Shown here: piece after piece, positions 32,274 to 45,656 of the stretch
Layout of the letters: each line of letters opens with the position of its first letter
Position numbering within the stretch: the first letter of the stretch is position 1
NCBI GenBank assembly: GCA_964017235.1
Contig: OZ024934.1
Coordinates: 83,480,706-83,544,705, forward strand
Length of the DNA: 64,000 nucleotides
Direction of reading: 5' to 3'
Source: Sabellastarte sp. h YS-2021
Lineage: Eukaryota; Annelida; Polychaeta; Sabellida; Sabellidae
The notes under the pieces: model-generated
Told to the model about the DNA's origin: nothing
Database searches by the model: none
Seen by the model: the letters and a program-made list of their open reading frames with translations, nothing else
Position numbers and translations under genes: made by a program

Positions 32274-34975
32274 AGCATCACCAGATGATGCGGATGATCT
32301 ATGTTATGACTTCTCATACCAAGGAGTTCTATTTTCTTTTTTATCTACTTAATAACTTTAAAATATAGAAATTATCTGTCTATAGTAATGATCTGACAAT
32401 AAGATAACTGCTAATAAACCTAAGTCTTGAGGATCTGCTTCACCAAAACACGCAAAGTCTAGTTTAGCCATATTTTAGTAATAAGACTGTCAATCTTTGA
32501 CCTGCACATAAATCTCAAAGACATTATTATCGTTATCAAACATAATGAAAGAAATCTAAATATATTAGCTCTCAAATTTACAAATATATTCCTCCCCACG
32601 ATAGCTGGAACTCAGAATCCTAAAGAGTCTTGCATTTAGTGTTTTAAAGTGGTTTTCGTTAAACTAAATAATGCATTGCCATAAGAGTAAGGTATTTAGC
32701 TACTCTAACAGACCAATTTAGCTTTTTTAGGGATGATGATATCATTTCTACTTTAAATCAGTGCCTAGAATTGGCATATGACCAATCAACATACAGCTTA
32801 TGAATTGCAGTTTTTGTATTATTAATCCTGAATGGCAAGTTTTGATGCCAGGTAGTTACTTTGGGTTTCAAAGTTTTACTGTGTATGATGTTTATTCATA
32901 TCATTAAATAGCACTTTTTTATTTTTTGTTAGATAATAGAGTATTATAAACACAGAGTGTATCTGTTGTTTTATTATTGATACATTACAGAACTATTTGT
33001 GCATGCATATCCTACACGATAGTGCGTCACAGTGTAGGATTGTGACAGGCCAGAAACTTTGCATATATCAGCCAGGAAAGGAAACTTCTTTTCTTAAGCA
33101 GTTTATTTCAACTTCTTTCGTATAGATATACAATACAGCGGTGTCAACAGCAGAAATCCAGAGCTCTCACTATCAAACTAATAAACAGAATTCACAGTTT
33201 TTACTGCTAATTCTCTATTCTCAGTCCACATCTCTACTGTATCAATTCCACAAGCCAACCCAAAGCTTGAACTGTTTTTGCAAGATGATTCACTTTAAAA
33301 GCACATGTTGCCTATCAACTTGAGAACGTCTAAGAAACAACTTCTGAAACAAATGACTTTTCCTAAAATACAACTGAATAAAGAGGATTTTTCAACTACA
33401 TACATAAATTATACCATCCGGAACATACCAAAAACAGAGTTTTAGATTCCCAGCACAAAATCAGATTCTATTTATAGCCCATATAATTCAATGACAAAAT
33501 AAAACATTGCCACTCACACACGACTTCAGAGTAAATACTGATACAGTCGTTTAAAAATTGCTACAAGTCTGTCTAAAAGCTTGGTCATTTCACTTAAACA
33601 GTGCCATTATCAATCAAAGATGTAATTCACAATTCTTGGTCAAAGACCAGCAGTGCTCATTATGCTCGACCTCTGCTGATTTTGACACTGCTGACCATGC
33701 CATTCTTCTTGATCATACGTGCTCCTTGTATTGACTTAAATATATTGCCTTAAATTGGTTTTCATCAGACCTGTTTGATTGTATCTGAGCTGTCAATACC
33801 TGTTTTGTCAGACTTGCTTGAATTCTTGCATTTTGATTCACAGCAAGAAGTGCTCAATTTAACAACATAGGAACTAGAAAAAGGTTTTTGGTAACAAAAA
33901 CGAGCGGAATGGATAGAGAGCTGTAGCAGTTGCAGCATGACACTGTAAGCAGAATGTAAGCTTTACTGTGTTGTGTGCCTGATCAAAGAGTGGATTATTT
34001 AAACAGCTGTACCGGTTACAGTATTAAACTGTAAGCAGAATGGGAGCTTTATTGTGTTTCATAAAGTAGTATATTTTACGAATCATTTTTGGTAGAGGTT
34101 GGCTGAAGAGAAACTGTAGCTGTAAATGTGGAATCGTAAATTGTTTCCAGAAGATATATTTAATTTAAGGCTTTTTCCATTCTCTCAAAACAGACAACAT
34201 GCTGCAGAGTGATACCATAATAAATCAAAACCATTTGAAAAAAAATACATTAAAATTTGACATTTGAAAATTCAAAGTTTTTGCATCCAGAATGTGATCT
34301 GGATTTTTCACAAAACTTAATTTCATTTCCTTCAATCAGGCCCTATGTACATAAAAATTCATAAAGATTTGTTCATGCCTTTTCGAGTATTAAGAAACAG
34401 AGATACAGATAAACACAACCGAAACATAACCTCCTGACGGGTCGCTTAATTACTTACACCATTGACATGTTTACTGTGGGTGTCTTGCGAAATGCCATGT
34501 TTCCATGTGACAACAGAAATTTTGGTGTTGCTTAATATTGAGCTCTCCCTTTTAAAGCATATCCAGGTGAAGTGCAAGTCTTGTTGTGTATAGTTTCAAG
34601 ACTTTAGAATGGTTTGATGTTAGCTATCTCAAAATACTGCTACTGTGGCTGTGTATGCCTTAACCGGTAGCTGCCTTGATGATTGTAATTTTCCTTCCTT
34701 GAAGTCTTGCCAAGTCTGAACTCAAAACAGGTGATCCTGAATGGAAACAGATAAACTCGCATTAGTTTATTTTTTAAAAAGCAGCATCAGAGATGTCAGT
34801 TCCCCATAGACTGGGGAAATAGCGTTGTAACACCATGAGTAATAGAAGACGTGACACAGTACAAAAATTAGGAGACTTAGAGAACAGTTTAAGCTAAATA
34901 AAATTTTAAGAACCTAAAAAGGTAAAAAGCTGTAAAATATATTTATAGAAGAAAACAGTCACTGGAAATTGAAAG
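32274..34975 (+). other. Galectin 1 3' region and downstream DNA
   Basis: An AATAAA at 32413-32418 may be the poly(A) signal, 140 bases after the stop. The remainder is AT-rich without gene or clear repeat. Two diverged phrases around GTAGCAGTTGCAG / GTACCGGTTACAG (33923 and 34008) suggest a small old duplication. Confidence 0.5.
32413..32418 (+). terminator. Candidate polyadenylation signal of galectin 1
   Basis: AATAAA, the first canonical hexamer after the stop codon. The cleavage site is not visible from sequence alone. Confidence 0.45.
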
Positions 34976-34979
34976 ATTG

Positions 34980-35560
34980 GGTTACAGCAATCTAAATATT
35001 TGTGTCATAAGAGAAGTATATGTGAATTTATTTATTTATTTGGGGTTTTACGTCGCTTTCAACACTGTACAGGTCATATCACAACAGGTAGGTTGGAAGG
35101 GCATAGGAAACCAGTATATACAGTTCGTGAGGGTTCTGTACTGTAAACTGCCGACCAACGGCAAGCAACTACTAGCTTTCCCACTTGAGACCGTGCCGGG
35201 AACCAAACCCCGGCCTCAGAGGTGGGAGGCGAGAGTGTTACCACTCTGCCACAGTAGCCCCAAGTATATCTCAAATGCGGCAGTAGAAAACATTCTGACA
35301 GAGCTATCATGACATTATAACACTGCATATCTACACTCCCAACCAATATCCCTAAAAGTGTCAACTTACCTAAGAAGATTTTAAAGTTCAAGGTCAGTAT
35401 GGTAAGAGCATATCATGGTCATGCCATGAAGTTGCATATGAAAACCAACAATCAATATCCCTAACAAGTGTCAACTTCCTACACCAGTTTCCGAGATATA
35501 GCCCAAACTATTTTAAACTCATCCTGACACAAGATGGAAGTTAGATAATAAAGACCATCT
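34980..35560. repeat. Interspersed repeat R2, copy split by a SINE
   Basis: Left part ACAGCAATCTAAATATTTGTG and right part GGCAGTAGAAAACATTCTGAC... AAGTGTCAACTTACC match 18055-18260. The SINE at 35027-35261 separates them. Confidence 0.7.
35027..35261 (-). mobile_element. SINE family A inside repeat R2
   Basis: Minus-strand copy with tail TTATTTATTTATTTGGGG at the left and head (complement of GTGTTACCACTCTGCCAC) at the right. It is flanked by AAGTATAT at 35014-35021 and 35262-35269, with similarity extending to 13 bp with two mismatches. Confidence 0.9.
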
Positions 35561-35717
35561 CAGCTCTGGAATACAAAGAAAGAGATATTAAACTTATAAA
35601 AATACCTAGTGAGGCTTTGTAAACAACATAAATTACTCAAATTTTATTTTGACAAAGACTCGTGTGGATTCTTGAAGTGTATTGGTTTACATCATTACTG
35701 GTACCAGTGTAAGTTTC

Positions 35718-38700
35718 CCCAGTAAACATTAGAAACGTTTTTAAATGGTTTAAACGTTTACAAACCGTTTTTAAAACCTAATTAAATCATATATATATAT
35801 TTTTTTTTGGTGTGTTACAATGCAACTATTACAAAAAAAAACCCAACATTCTATTACATATCTATTACAATAAAGAATATTCTTCAACAAATAGAGTAGT
35901 TTTTAAACAAAAACATATACAAGATAGATATTGAAGAGGAACGACTGTGTGGATATTATAAATTCCAAATCAGATGAGTATAATTTTATACTAGAGTTTA
36001 CTGAAATATGGTGCTATTTACTATGTACATATTCTTTGTTTATTACTACTGTACTATTTCAATAAGACAACTAAACTTTTCTTTAAAAGCAATGTAATTT
36101 TCCTGGTTTTTATATAATACTATGTCAATGTTTAACCTATCTTTTAAAAGATACTTATATCGATATAAACTTAACTCCTTTTCATTTTTCTTACATTCCT
36201 TTATAAAATATTTTCCATGGAGGATGATGTAATTTATATTATGGAAAAGTCTTTTATCAATATTTATGGCACCTAACAATATCTCTAGAACAGTAAAGTC
36301 AAAATTAACTAGAAGTTTTTCTTTGAGCCATGTTTCAACTTGAACCCAGAATAATTTGGAAGATTCACAGTAATAAAAATAATGTTCCAGATTGTCAATA
36401 TGTTGGCATATTGGGCACTGCGGGGACTCTTTTATTTTCCATACAAAAAGTTTATAGTTGCAATTGAATATTCTATTGATTATTTTGAACTGAAAACTTA
36501 TCAGATATGAATCTTTTACTATTTTTGAAGGCAGTGAGTAAATTTGGGTCCAGTTAGCTTTCTCAAGAAAGGGATAGTACTCTACCCATTTATTTTGGCC
36601 ACTGGGATTCAAGTAGCTTCTACTAATATAGTAATTGTAGACATGTCGACTACTTATTTTACTTAGATCTTTCAAACATTGCTTGGGTACATCGTAGGAA
36701 CATGCTCTATCTTGGGCAGACCATTTAATTTAGTTTGTATAACACTGGTAACTTTATTATATTTCATGACATCAATTCTTATATTGTACTTATCTTGAAA
36801 TTCACATCTTTGATAAGGTATTCCATTGTCTTTAGCAAAATGTTTAAACAAATTAATTCCTTTATTGTCTAACTCTTTATATTCATTTAACATCCATTTT
36901 CCTCCAATATGAAACAAATCATTTTGAAAAAGGTGTTCGTCTAATACTTCACACAGTCTTGCAGGCTCAAAACTTATAAGGTCATACCAATTACGAAGCA
37001 GGTCTTGATAGTATTCGGTTGCTGGTTTTTTTTTGATCGCATAATATAAACGTTTTTAAAGATATAGGGAGACTCTGTATTTAAAAGAAACCAAGACAGC
37101 TGTTTCCATTTTGCATTGATGGGATTTGTAAGTCTCTTAACCCACATAATTTGAGATGTCTGAACAATTTTCTTAATACAAGGCATTTTTAGGCCACCGC
37201 GGCTTATAGGTTGAATTAATGTATTTTTGGCAATTAATGCCTTTTGGTGGTTCCATACAAATTCGGTAACAAGCCTCTCTATATCTGCAATTAGTTTTTC
37301 ACTTGGTGAGAGACATGAGATCAGTGTTAGTATATGAGGGACTATTAATGATTTTATAATTGTTATTTTTCCCTTTAATGTTAGTGCCCTCCCCTTCCAT
37401 GTAGTTATTATACCTTTAATTTTTTCAAATCTGTCTTTATGTTAAGTAACTTAGCTTCTTCAAAGTCTGTGGAAAAATAAGTACCCAGGGTTTTAAAAGG
37501 TGGTTTAGACCAACTGATTCCCAAATATTTTTGTAGAAGTAACCCATCATTATAGATAATAATTGCTTCAGTCTTTGCCTTGTTGAGTTTCAAGCCTGTA
37601 TACCTGTAAAATTCCTCAAACACTGAAAATGCATGACATATTGAATCAATATCTTCAACAAATAGAGTCATGTCATCAGCTAGTTGGCATAATCTTATAC
37701 ACGTCTTTTATATTAATTCCATGTATACAATCTAAATTACACAATATTATAGCAACTACCTCAGTAGCCAACAAAAATAGGAGTGCACTTAAAGGGCAGC
37801 CTTGCCTAATACCTCTTGATAGATAGAAGTACTCTGGTATCCATTATTTGTAACACAACTTTCAATATTTCTGTAGAGGGTGGCAATCCACATCTTGAAA
37901 TTTGTACCAAAGCCGTAGTAATCTAAGCAACACTTTAAAAAGTCCCAACAAATGGGAATCAAAGGCCTTTTCGAAGTCTACCAATAATATAACTGATGGT
38001 TTTCTTGTTATATGACAATAGTCTATAATATCATTAATAAGCCTTATGTTTTCACCATAATATCGATTCTGCATATATCCAATTTGGTCAGGATTAATGA
38101 CCTCTGGAAGTGATCTCTTTAATCTTTTTGCTAGAACCTTGGTTAAAATTGTGTAGTCAGTGTTCAAGATTGATAATGGACACCAAGATTCTATCTTTGT
38201 TAAATCTTTTCCTTTTTTGGGAATTAAACAAAGAACACATTTTCTTTGACTATTACTTAAATGACCTAGCTCAAAACTATTTTCAAAACTTTTGCTCAAT
38301 ATGTCTAATATGTCATTGCCGAAAAACTTGTAAAATTCAATAGGAAGTCTGTCTGTACAAGGGGTTTTATTGTTCGATAAGTCGTTAATGGCTTCTTTTA
38401 TTTCATCCAGGGTAATTTTGGCATCACAAGTAGATTTTGTTTCTTGTGAGATGGTTGGAAATACTATTTGTTGAAGGAAATTATTATATTCATTGAGTGT
38501 ATGATTACTATCTTGCGAATACAGCTTTTCATAAAATTCACGTTGTATGGTCAAAATCTTTTCTTGATTTGTAATGCGATCGCCCTTTACATTAGTGAGC
38601 GAATGTTCCTTTTCATTTGATTTGCTTTCTCAAGATTTAGAAAATATTTTAATTAAATCATATCTTATGGTTTTCTAAACGTTTCCAAGTATTTATTATA

Positions 38701-39388
38701 TTACATTTATGCTGTAATGTTTAAAAAACGTTTTTATAAACATTGTCTATACAAATGCTTTTTACTGTAAACGTTTATTAAACATTTATAAAATAACTCA
38801 AGAAGTTAGGTTTCACTGGAAACATTTTTAAAACGTTTATAAAATAGTTGAAGAGATGAAGGTTTTGTTGGAAATGTTTTTCAAACATTCATCATGGAAT
38901 GTTTGATAAACAGTACACATAAAATGTTTAAACAACATTGCTTGTCAAATGTTTTAAAAACATTTTATCAAAAATGTTTCTTAAACTTATATCTTTAAAC
39001 CTTCAAACATATCCAAACAAAGATGGCGGTGAGTAATTATAGAGGATTTTGTCAAAAATTGCCCCACATGCAGTCCCTAAAAGTAGGAATTGAATGGGGG
39101 CGCAATTTCTAAGCCACTATCTTACAATTTTAGACATAAAAATAATATTTTCAATAGTGGGCAACCATACAAAGATATTGAATTTGACCTCTGACCCCAT
39201 TAATATTCAGACATTATTATGTTAATTTATAACGTTTTTCTAACATTTATCGTTAAATGTTTAATAAACGGTATACATAAAACGTTTTTAAAACATTCTA
39301 TTACAAATGATTTTTGTACCCATCATTTTTTAACCTTTGCCAAACATTTCCTTTCAAACGTTTGCGAAACCCAAAAATTTTTACTGGG
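35718..39388. mobile_element. AAACGTTT-rich foldback element (copy 1), split by a LINE
   Basis: Ends are CCCAGTAAACATTAGAAACG at 35718 and TTTTTACTGGG at 39388, flanked on both sides by TTC. Outside the LINE (35793-38649) the sequence is dominated by AAACGTTT, TAAACG and their complements. The same terminal sequence and internal theme occur at 51671-52342. Family unknown. Confidence 0.75.
35793..38649 (-). pseudogene. L1-Tx1-like non-LTR retrotransposon, 5'-truncated, frameshifted
   Basis: Minus-strand pieces in order: 38554-37862 with the RT N-terminal half (ACDAKITLDEIKEAI-type region, RLPIEFYKFF, CLIPKKGKDLTKIESWCPLS, INPDQIGYM, VILLVDFEKAFDS); 37690-37408 with QLADDMTLFVEDIDS, the catalytic ADD box; 36917-36046 with the C-terminal region including CPICQHIDNLEHYFYYC, a CCHC-like feature. 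LINE RT would prime on nicked target DNA. No endonuclease is present, so the element is 5'-truncated. The 3' end faces left (T-run at 35801). The flanks carry a 14-bp duplication, TAATTAAATCATAT (35779-35792 and 38650-38663). Several frameshifts and stops inactivate it. Confidence 0.88.
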
Positions 39389-41710
39389 TTCTTCTCCCTC
39401 TCCTGTTCCATGGGGCCCTACTCATGGTAAGTTTTTCAAAAGATTTAAAACAAAACTGGGTCTTGAATGCAAATAAGGACTTCAAGACAGAGATATTCTT
39501 ACTCCAAAATACAAAGCACAGCAAGCTTGGTCAAAACATAAACAAAGACAGACGGACTACTTGTTTTCATTCTTGGTCGTGGCTCTTGACCCCAGCACAG
39601 AAATGTGACTTATGTATAACACTTGAACACATATGTAATTTATATTCAATTATGGTCATTTGCAGCTCCATTCGAATACAAGCCATTAATATTTTTTAAC
39701 ATCTGACTATGCAAGCTACCCATTCGTGTGTTGTACAGTTGCACCTAATGTGTTTTCTTAAAATGGTTTAAATGTCTACCTTTAATAAAAAATCACATGA
39801 GTTTTGGTTCTAATTCAGATATACTATCCATTTTTTAATAATGTTGGCTTATTAAATAAAAGACTGTTATAAAGGCGTTACAACAAGTGGGGATCGAGTT
39901 TATCGTTTTATTTGAAATAGCTTTACATCAGTACAATCGAAACCGAAACTCATATTACTGAATAATTATCCACCTCCCGAAATAACCATGATGTACCACC
40001 AGTACTAGAGGTCGATATGCTGCAGAGAAATACTGTAAGCTCATTGTTTTGAAACATTTCTTGTTATATGCTAACATCTTATGCTGATTTATTTTGGGGC
40101 AAGCAATCTTTCGGATCAAGCCAAGAAGGAAAGGCAAGTTACTATTAAAGTGTGTCCATATTTGGTACTATTTTCACGTATTTCATGGATTAAATTGGCA
40201 TTATGCGAACAACGTTTCATAAACGTTCCTTGCAAAAACACGCAACATAATTAATCAATACAGGAGAAACCCATTGGGGGGGGGGGGGGGGGGTATTTTG
40301 TTTGCGAACAGCGTTTGAACTATAACTTTTACAAGTATATTTCTTTTAAATTAATTGGGAATTATACAAGTCACTGAAGATAAATACACTGGTTTTAATC
40401 ATCTACAGTACTGAATAAACTGGGTACTGATATATATTACAAACTTTATTGGCCCAACAACTAATAAACCCACAAGTTAAATAGCTTATAAAACACACCG
40501 CTGGTCGTTGTACACTTGGGTTTTTCAAAAATTGACAACATTGCTAAACATAATCTACAGTCTCTCAAGAACTCTGTTCTGACATTTATAACACACTTTA
40601 TTGCTTCAATAATTAACAAGATGCACTCAGAGAGAGCAAAACGCTCGACTCGATGTGACCAGTTTATCAAGTGATATAAAGTATTGTAAGGAAGATAATG
40701 AAATAGAACTAAACAATTAAATTAATGTCATTAAAAATACATTGAAATGGGACCTCTGAAAATTCATGTTTTTTGTATCCAAAATAAGATCCAGATCTTT
40801 CTTTTAGTAACTTCCTCCTTTTGCCAGGTCCTACCCACAATTTTTTTTAATAAAGATCTGTTCATTAATTTTGGAGTAATCTAAACACCAAAAAAAGAAA
40901 AAGAAAAAAAACCAGACAGACAACTAGACAAACAATTACCTCACAAAAACATAAACTGCTGGTGGAGGTAAAATATTGCTTAAAATCACTTTTTTACTCA
41001 TGGTAATTTGGTAATTAATGTTTTGTGATGGACTGTCAAAGAATTGAAAGAAAAAAAGAGAAAATAACAGAAACAATAATTGATATAAATGATGAATACA
41101 CAACCTCCCTCTTTATTTTCTTTATGTCAATTTCAAGACATAAAATGAGAAGAAATATTTTTTACTGAAAGACAGCAAGTGCTAGATTTGTGACCTCACA
41201 ATGAGAATTACATTGTGACATCATTAAGTATTAATAAGTAATGACATCATCAGAAAGCAAAATATTGATTTTTTACGTATGTGATGAAGAGAAGCAGTTT
41301 CACTGTGTATTCCCAATTAAAAATGATAAAAACTCTCTCCTGACTTTAATTTTCATACAAATTACACCAAATTTGGAGGAATTCATCTGTACCCCGTGAA
41401 ATACCTGCCCACCAAATTTGAAGGTTTGCCTAAACTTTTTATTATTAAATCTTCATTTTATAAAATCAACTTTTTAGCAATAATACATTCAAGTATTGTA
41501 CATTATATATATGTTGTTAAAATGCAGTTTTAGATAAAAATGCACTTGAAAAGACTGTTTTTAAAAAGCCTCTAGTTTTTGCCATATTCCACAGATTAGG
41601 GACGGACCATCCCTTATCATGCTGTATCGTATCCACGATTGACGGGTTTTCGATATGACAACGTCAACGGACAATGATGACTATCAAAACGAACGCAACA
41701 AAAATGATCA
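39389..41710. other. Non-coding DNA
   Basis: No gene recognised. An 18-base G run lies at 40276-40293. A few AAACGTTT-like words near 40210 are probably coincidental. Confidence 0.4.
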
Positions 41711-42266
41711 GGGGCCGATTTCACGAACGGACTTAAGTCTGGTTTTGGGCTTAAGTTTAAGACTTTGGTCTTAAATTCTGTCAAAAATGTGCTAAGTCAG
41801 CGGACTTAGACTTAGTGGATTTCACAAAGGGGCTAAGTCCATGGATTTGCTAAGTCAGTGGACTTAGATTTAAGTCTGGGAGCTAGTGGGCTTAAATTTG
41901 GTAAAGAGGACTTAAATATGGCCGCCATAAACTTTTCTGCACTTCAAAATTTGAAAGGGCTGTAAAAAAAGTATAATTACACAGAACACCTCACTGAAGT
42001 AGTCTTTGGGAAGTTTATGTGTGGCAACAAGGTTTTCCATTTCAAAACAGCACTTATCCTTAGATAAAATGCATTAAATGAAGGATATAAAAGGTCACAT
42101 GACACAGAAAACCACTGTGGTTATGTGATGAGCTTGGACTTAGCTAAGTCACCTTTGTGAAATCCATTTTAAGTCCTAGACCTAGTTAAGACCAAAGTCT
42201 TAGATTTAAGTCCCTGACTTAGCCAAAAAAGGGACTTAGTTTAAGTCCTTTCGTGAAATCGGCCCC
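41711..42266. mobile_element. MITE with 17-bp perfect terminal repeats
   Basis: Begins GGGGCCGATTTCACGAA (41711-41727) and ends with its exact complement (42250-42266). The interior is built of repeated GGACTTAAGTCT / CTAAGTC words, and ACTTAG / CTAAGT segments can pair along much of the length. There is no ORF. The target duplication is not certain and the superfamily is unassigned. Confidence 0.85.
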
Positions 42267-42624
42267 AGAAATAAAACAACACAATTAAATCGACAAAGTC
42301 TCTGATTCAGTGTGATTGCATATTCATTGTAAAATATTATAAAAACATCAGCCAAAGACGAGATTTTGAGGTTTTAGTTTAACTGATCGAAAACGTGAAT
42401 ATATCGAAAACCCGTACCTTTGTGGGAAGCAATTTTTTTTTTAAACAATGGAAAACTTAAAATTCAATAGCTTATACCTGTAATATATATGGCCTATTCT
42501 GTTGCTAATCTTTATTTAACAACTGGATGATTTTAGGTAACTGTAAATGCTTGAGTAAGTTTAAATGAAAACTAGCAAAGTTCCTATAAAATATCAAAAC
42601 AATAAGCAAAGACAAAATAATATA

Positions 42625-43426
42625 CAGTAGAACCTCACTTATCCGAACCCCATGGGAGACATACAATCCGGCCGGATAATCGAGGGGTTCGGATAGATGA
42701 AGGAAACCGAAATTCACGGTCTATAGGTTACCGAGTGGGCGATAATTGAAGAATTGTCGTTTTTATGCAATAAACATAGACGTTGGTGGTCCTTAATAAA
42801 ATAATTTAATATTTTTGTGTCATATAATATAAGTGACCCTTCAGTTGTCGTTTATTTGCTCCATATCCATGGATATTATTATTATTATTTAAAATATTAC
42901 GCGGACTTGAGCTGGTTGTGTTCGGTTGGTACTTGCATTGTTAACGTTTTAATTTTAGATTAACATCATCCCGCATATTGTCAATTAAAAAACTCCCGGA
43001 GATTATTTATTGTAAAACCCCAAGCGAACACGCCTTCAGTGATACGTGTTTGGTAATGCATTGTTGACGTCTTTTCTTTTCTAAACGTTGTCAGTCTGTG
43101 AACCTACTCCGGGAGATTATAAATTGCAAAACCCAATCGAACACACTTTCATTGATTGGCGCATTATCAAAGAAGTTGTGTAGCGGGGTCGTGTAATTGA
43201 ATTAATCCCTCCCCTATTGTAACAATGGTGATAAAGATGAAAGAAGTTAGGTGTCTCTGTGAATGGTACATTTTATAAAGCACTGGAATTCATCGTTTCC
43301 GAGACTGTGTAAAATCTTGTATTATCGCTCACACTTGACCGTGTTTTATATGTAGGGAGACATGATTTCGGTTCGGTTAATCCGGAGATTCGGATAATAG
43401 AAGGCCCGATAACCGAGGTTCTACTG
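42625..43426. mobile_element. pogo/Tigger-like non-autonomous element
   Basis: 802 bp with terminal repeats CAGTAGAACCTC at 42625 and the complement GAGGTTCTACTG ending at 43426, flanked by TA on both sides (42623-42624, 43427-43428). Sub-terminal TTATCCGAA and TCCGGATTAA-type words mirror each other. There is no transposase ORF. Confidence 0.92.
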
Positions 43427-44515
43427 TATTTTCAAAAGCTCTGTATTCATTAAGGAAGTATATTAGAATTATTTTCCTTTTTACAGAACTCAAATATATG
43501 ATTTATAAAGGCATAAGTTTAATTTTTTTGTCAAAGTACAGCACCAACAATCCGTGTTTTGCCGTCCAATATGGACGTTGTTCACTGAAAACGTCATCCT
43601 GACGTCACATAATGACGTTGGTGCAAAAGGTCAATATACTTCTAAAATTCATTTTTTTGTGCTGTGAAGTTAAACAAGCAGTTTGTTATCCCTAAAGGGA
43701 AAAAGTGTCCCAAATTGATGACCGTCCCCAATCAATGCCGCCCGTGTACTTGTATCTTCAGACCTTGAGCAAGGCTACGATAGGCATAATGAGCGATAAA
43801 AGGGTTATCGGTGTATTTTACCGGGGAAGTATTTCGTCGTTTAGCCATTAAAATCGAGGACACATCCGTGTCATGTTAGAATGCTTTATAATGTGAAACA
43901 TATACCCTTGGAAGATAAAAAAAAGAATTGTACTATTTATAAGGTCATCTATGATGCACTGAATGATATGACATCACTATCAAATTACATAAACATTACC
44001 AGTGTGATGAAATCTGCTCATGATATTTGCCAAATAAACCTCAACTTGTACCTGTACTTTACAAGTATGTACCTGTTGGGGTACAAGTAGCCTTGCTCAA
44101 GGTCCCTATTACAAACGTGAAACGTCTACATGTACTTATAGATTTTACAGTACACGTAATTTCCAAAACGTGTATCTACAGACGTGTAACGTAGCGGAAA
44201 GTGGATACGGGCATCAAAAACGTTGCAGACTCTCTATTATAAAGACCGGAAGTGCGCAGTGAACGAAAATCCGTCTGTGCGCATAGAATTAGCAAGGAGT
44301 AAAACCTCCAATAACGGCCCGCTCAGAAACGGAAGTGTTGTTTCGATTGCTCGATTGTGTGTCGGTAGTAAGATTGTCTTCTTTTACGAGAGCGATCATG
44401 CATTCAAAACAATATGGCGGCGTCCTTGTTCGTTTCACCTCATCAAAATAAAGGCATGTTTCTTGAAACCAGATAGGCCGATCTTTATAATAGTAATAAA
44501 TACCTCATGCTCGGA

Positions 44516-44626
44516 CGTTTGTTACAGGATATACGCCCGGCAAAAATTCTTTAATAATGCCCTCGCGCCTAACGGCGCTCTGGCATTATTTGGAATTTTT
44601 GCCGGGCGTATATCCTGTAACAAACG
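44516..44626. repeat. Perfect 33-bp hairpin with nested inner hairpins
   Basis: Arms 44516-44548 and 44594-44626 are exact complements (CGTTTGTTACAGGATATACG... and its mirror). Inside, ATAATGCC pairs with GGCATTAT, and GCGCC-TAAC-GGCGC forms a tip. It sits in the loop of the larger foldback element. Confidence 0.95.
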
Positions 44627-44920
44627 CCCTCACACTCAGTATTTATGACCTTTTGCATCAACGTCACTATATGACGTCAGGATGACGTTTTCAGTGAACA
44701 ACGTCCATTTTGGACGGCAAAACACGGATTATTGGTGCTGTACTTTGACAAAAAATTAAACTTACGCCTTTTAAAATCATATATTTGAGTTCAGTAAAAA
44801 GGGAAATAATTCTAAACATATTTCCTTAATGAAGGCACAGCTTTTAAAAATATATTATTGTGTCTTTAATTATTATTTTGATATTTTATAGGAACTTTTG
44901 TCAGTTTTTCCTTGCGAACG

Positions 44921-45620
44921 AGAAACACTTACACTGAACATTTTCATCAAAAATACACAACTTTTAAATTCTTATTTCTATTTGAATAATTTGTCCTTTT
45001 CTGTTCTGTAAAAAGTATATTGATGGGAAGGAAATCAACAATTTGGTAAAATGAAAATAAGGAATTCTTTTATATCCTAACATTTTTATATTTGCCTGTA
45101 CTTATGACATGCATCACAGAAAAACGGATATTTTGCATTTTACTACAAGTTTAATACTCTATATCTCGGCAATTCCGCATCCTAATGTTATTTTTGAAAC
45201 AGTACCAGATAGACTACTGCTTGTACTTTTATGTGTGCAATTTTAAAGTCAATAAGATGCATATTTATTTTATATTTCATTTTTAAAATAAGGTATCTCT
45301 TCCAATATATCTTGTCTGTTTTACACAGACATGTTCGTTCAAGCGTGATGTTTTGCCGTCCAAATGATGATACGTAACATTGTGACGTAAGATGCAAAGG
45401 GTCAATACATCCTCATTAACTTAATAATAATAGATACCGGGTATATAGTATACCGGTACGTACGCTTTCTAAACGTCAATTGCAAATGCAAAAATCTACA
45501 TTATTTGACTTCTTCGAACAAAAATATATGAATAATAAAGGGAAATTGTTCATGTAAAATGATCGTGCAGATAGGTCTTGAGATTGATCAGGGGACAAAT
45601 CAACATGCAGCTTCAATAAG

Positions 45621-45656
<36 letters not shown>

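Larger units (their letters stand above)
42560..44920. mobile_element. Large foldback element with long inverted arms
   Basis: The right arm (about 44645-44920) is the reverse complement of a left arm divided in two by a Tigger-like insertion: about 42560-42624 (AAGTTCCTATAAAATATCAA) and 43429-43640 (GTACAGCACCAACAATCCGT, ...AACGTCATCCTGACGTCA...). The loop (43640-44645) holds a second, perfect hairpin. Open frames inside (43881-44090, 44223-44648) have no recognisable content. Confidence 0.85.

Noticed and set aside
44223..44648. 141-codon ORF
   Set aside because: It crosses the perfect 33-bp hairpin in the loop of the foldback element and has no recognisable protein features.
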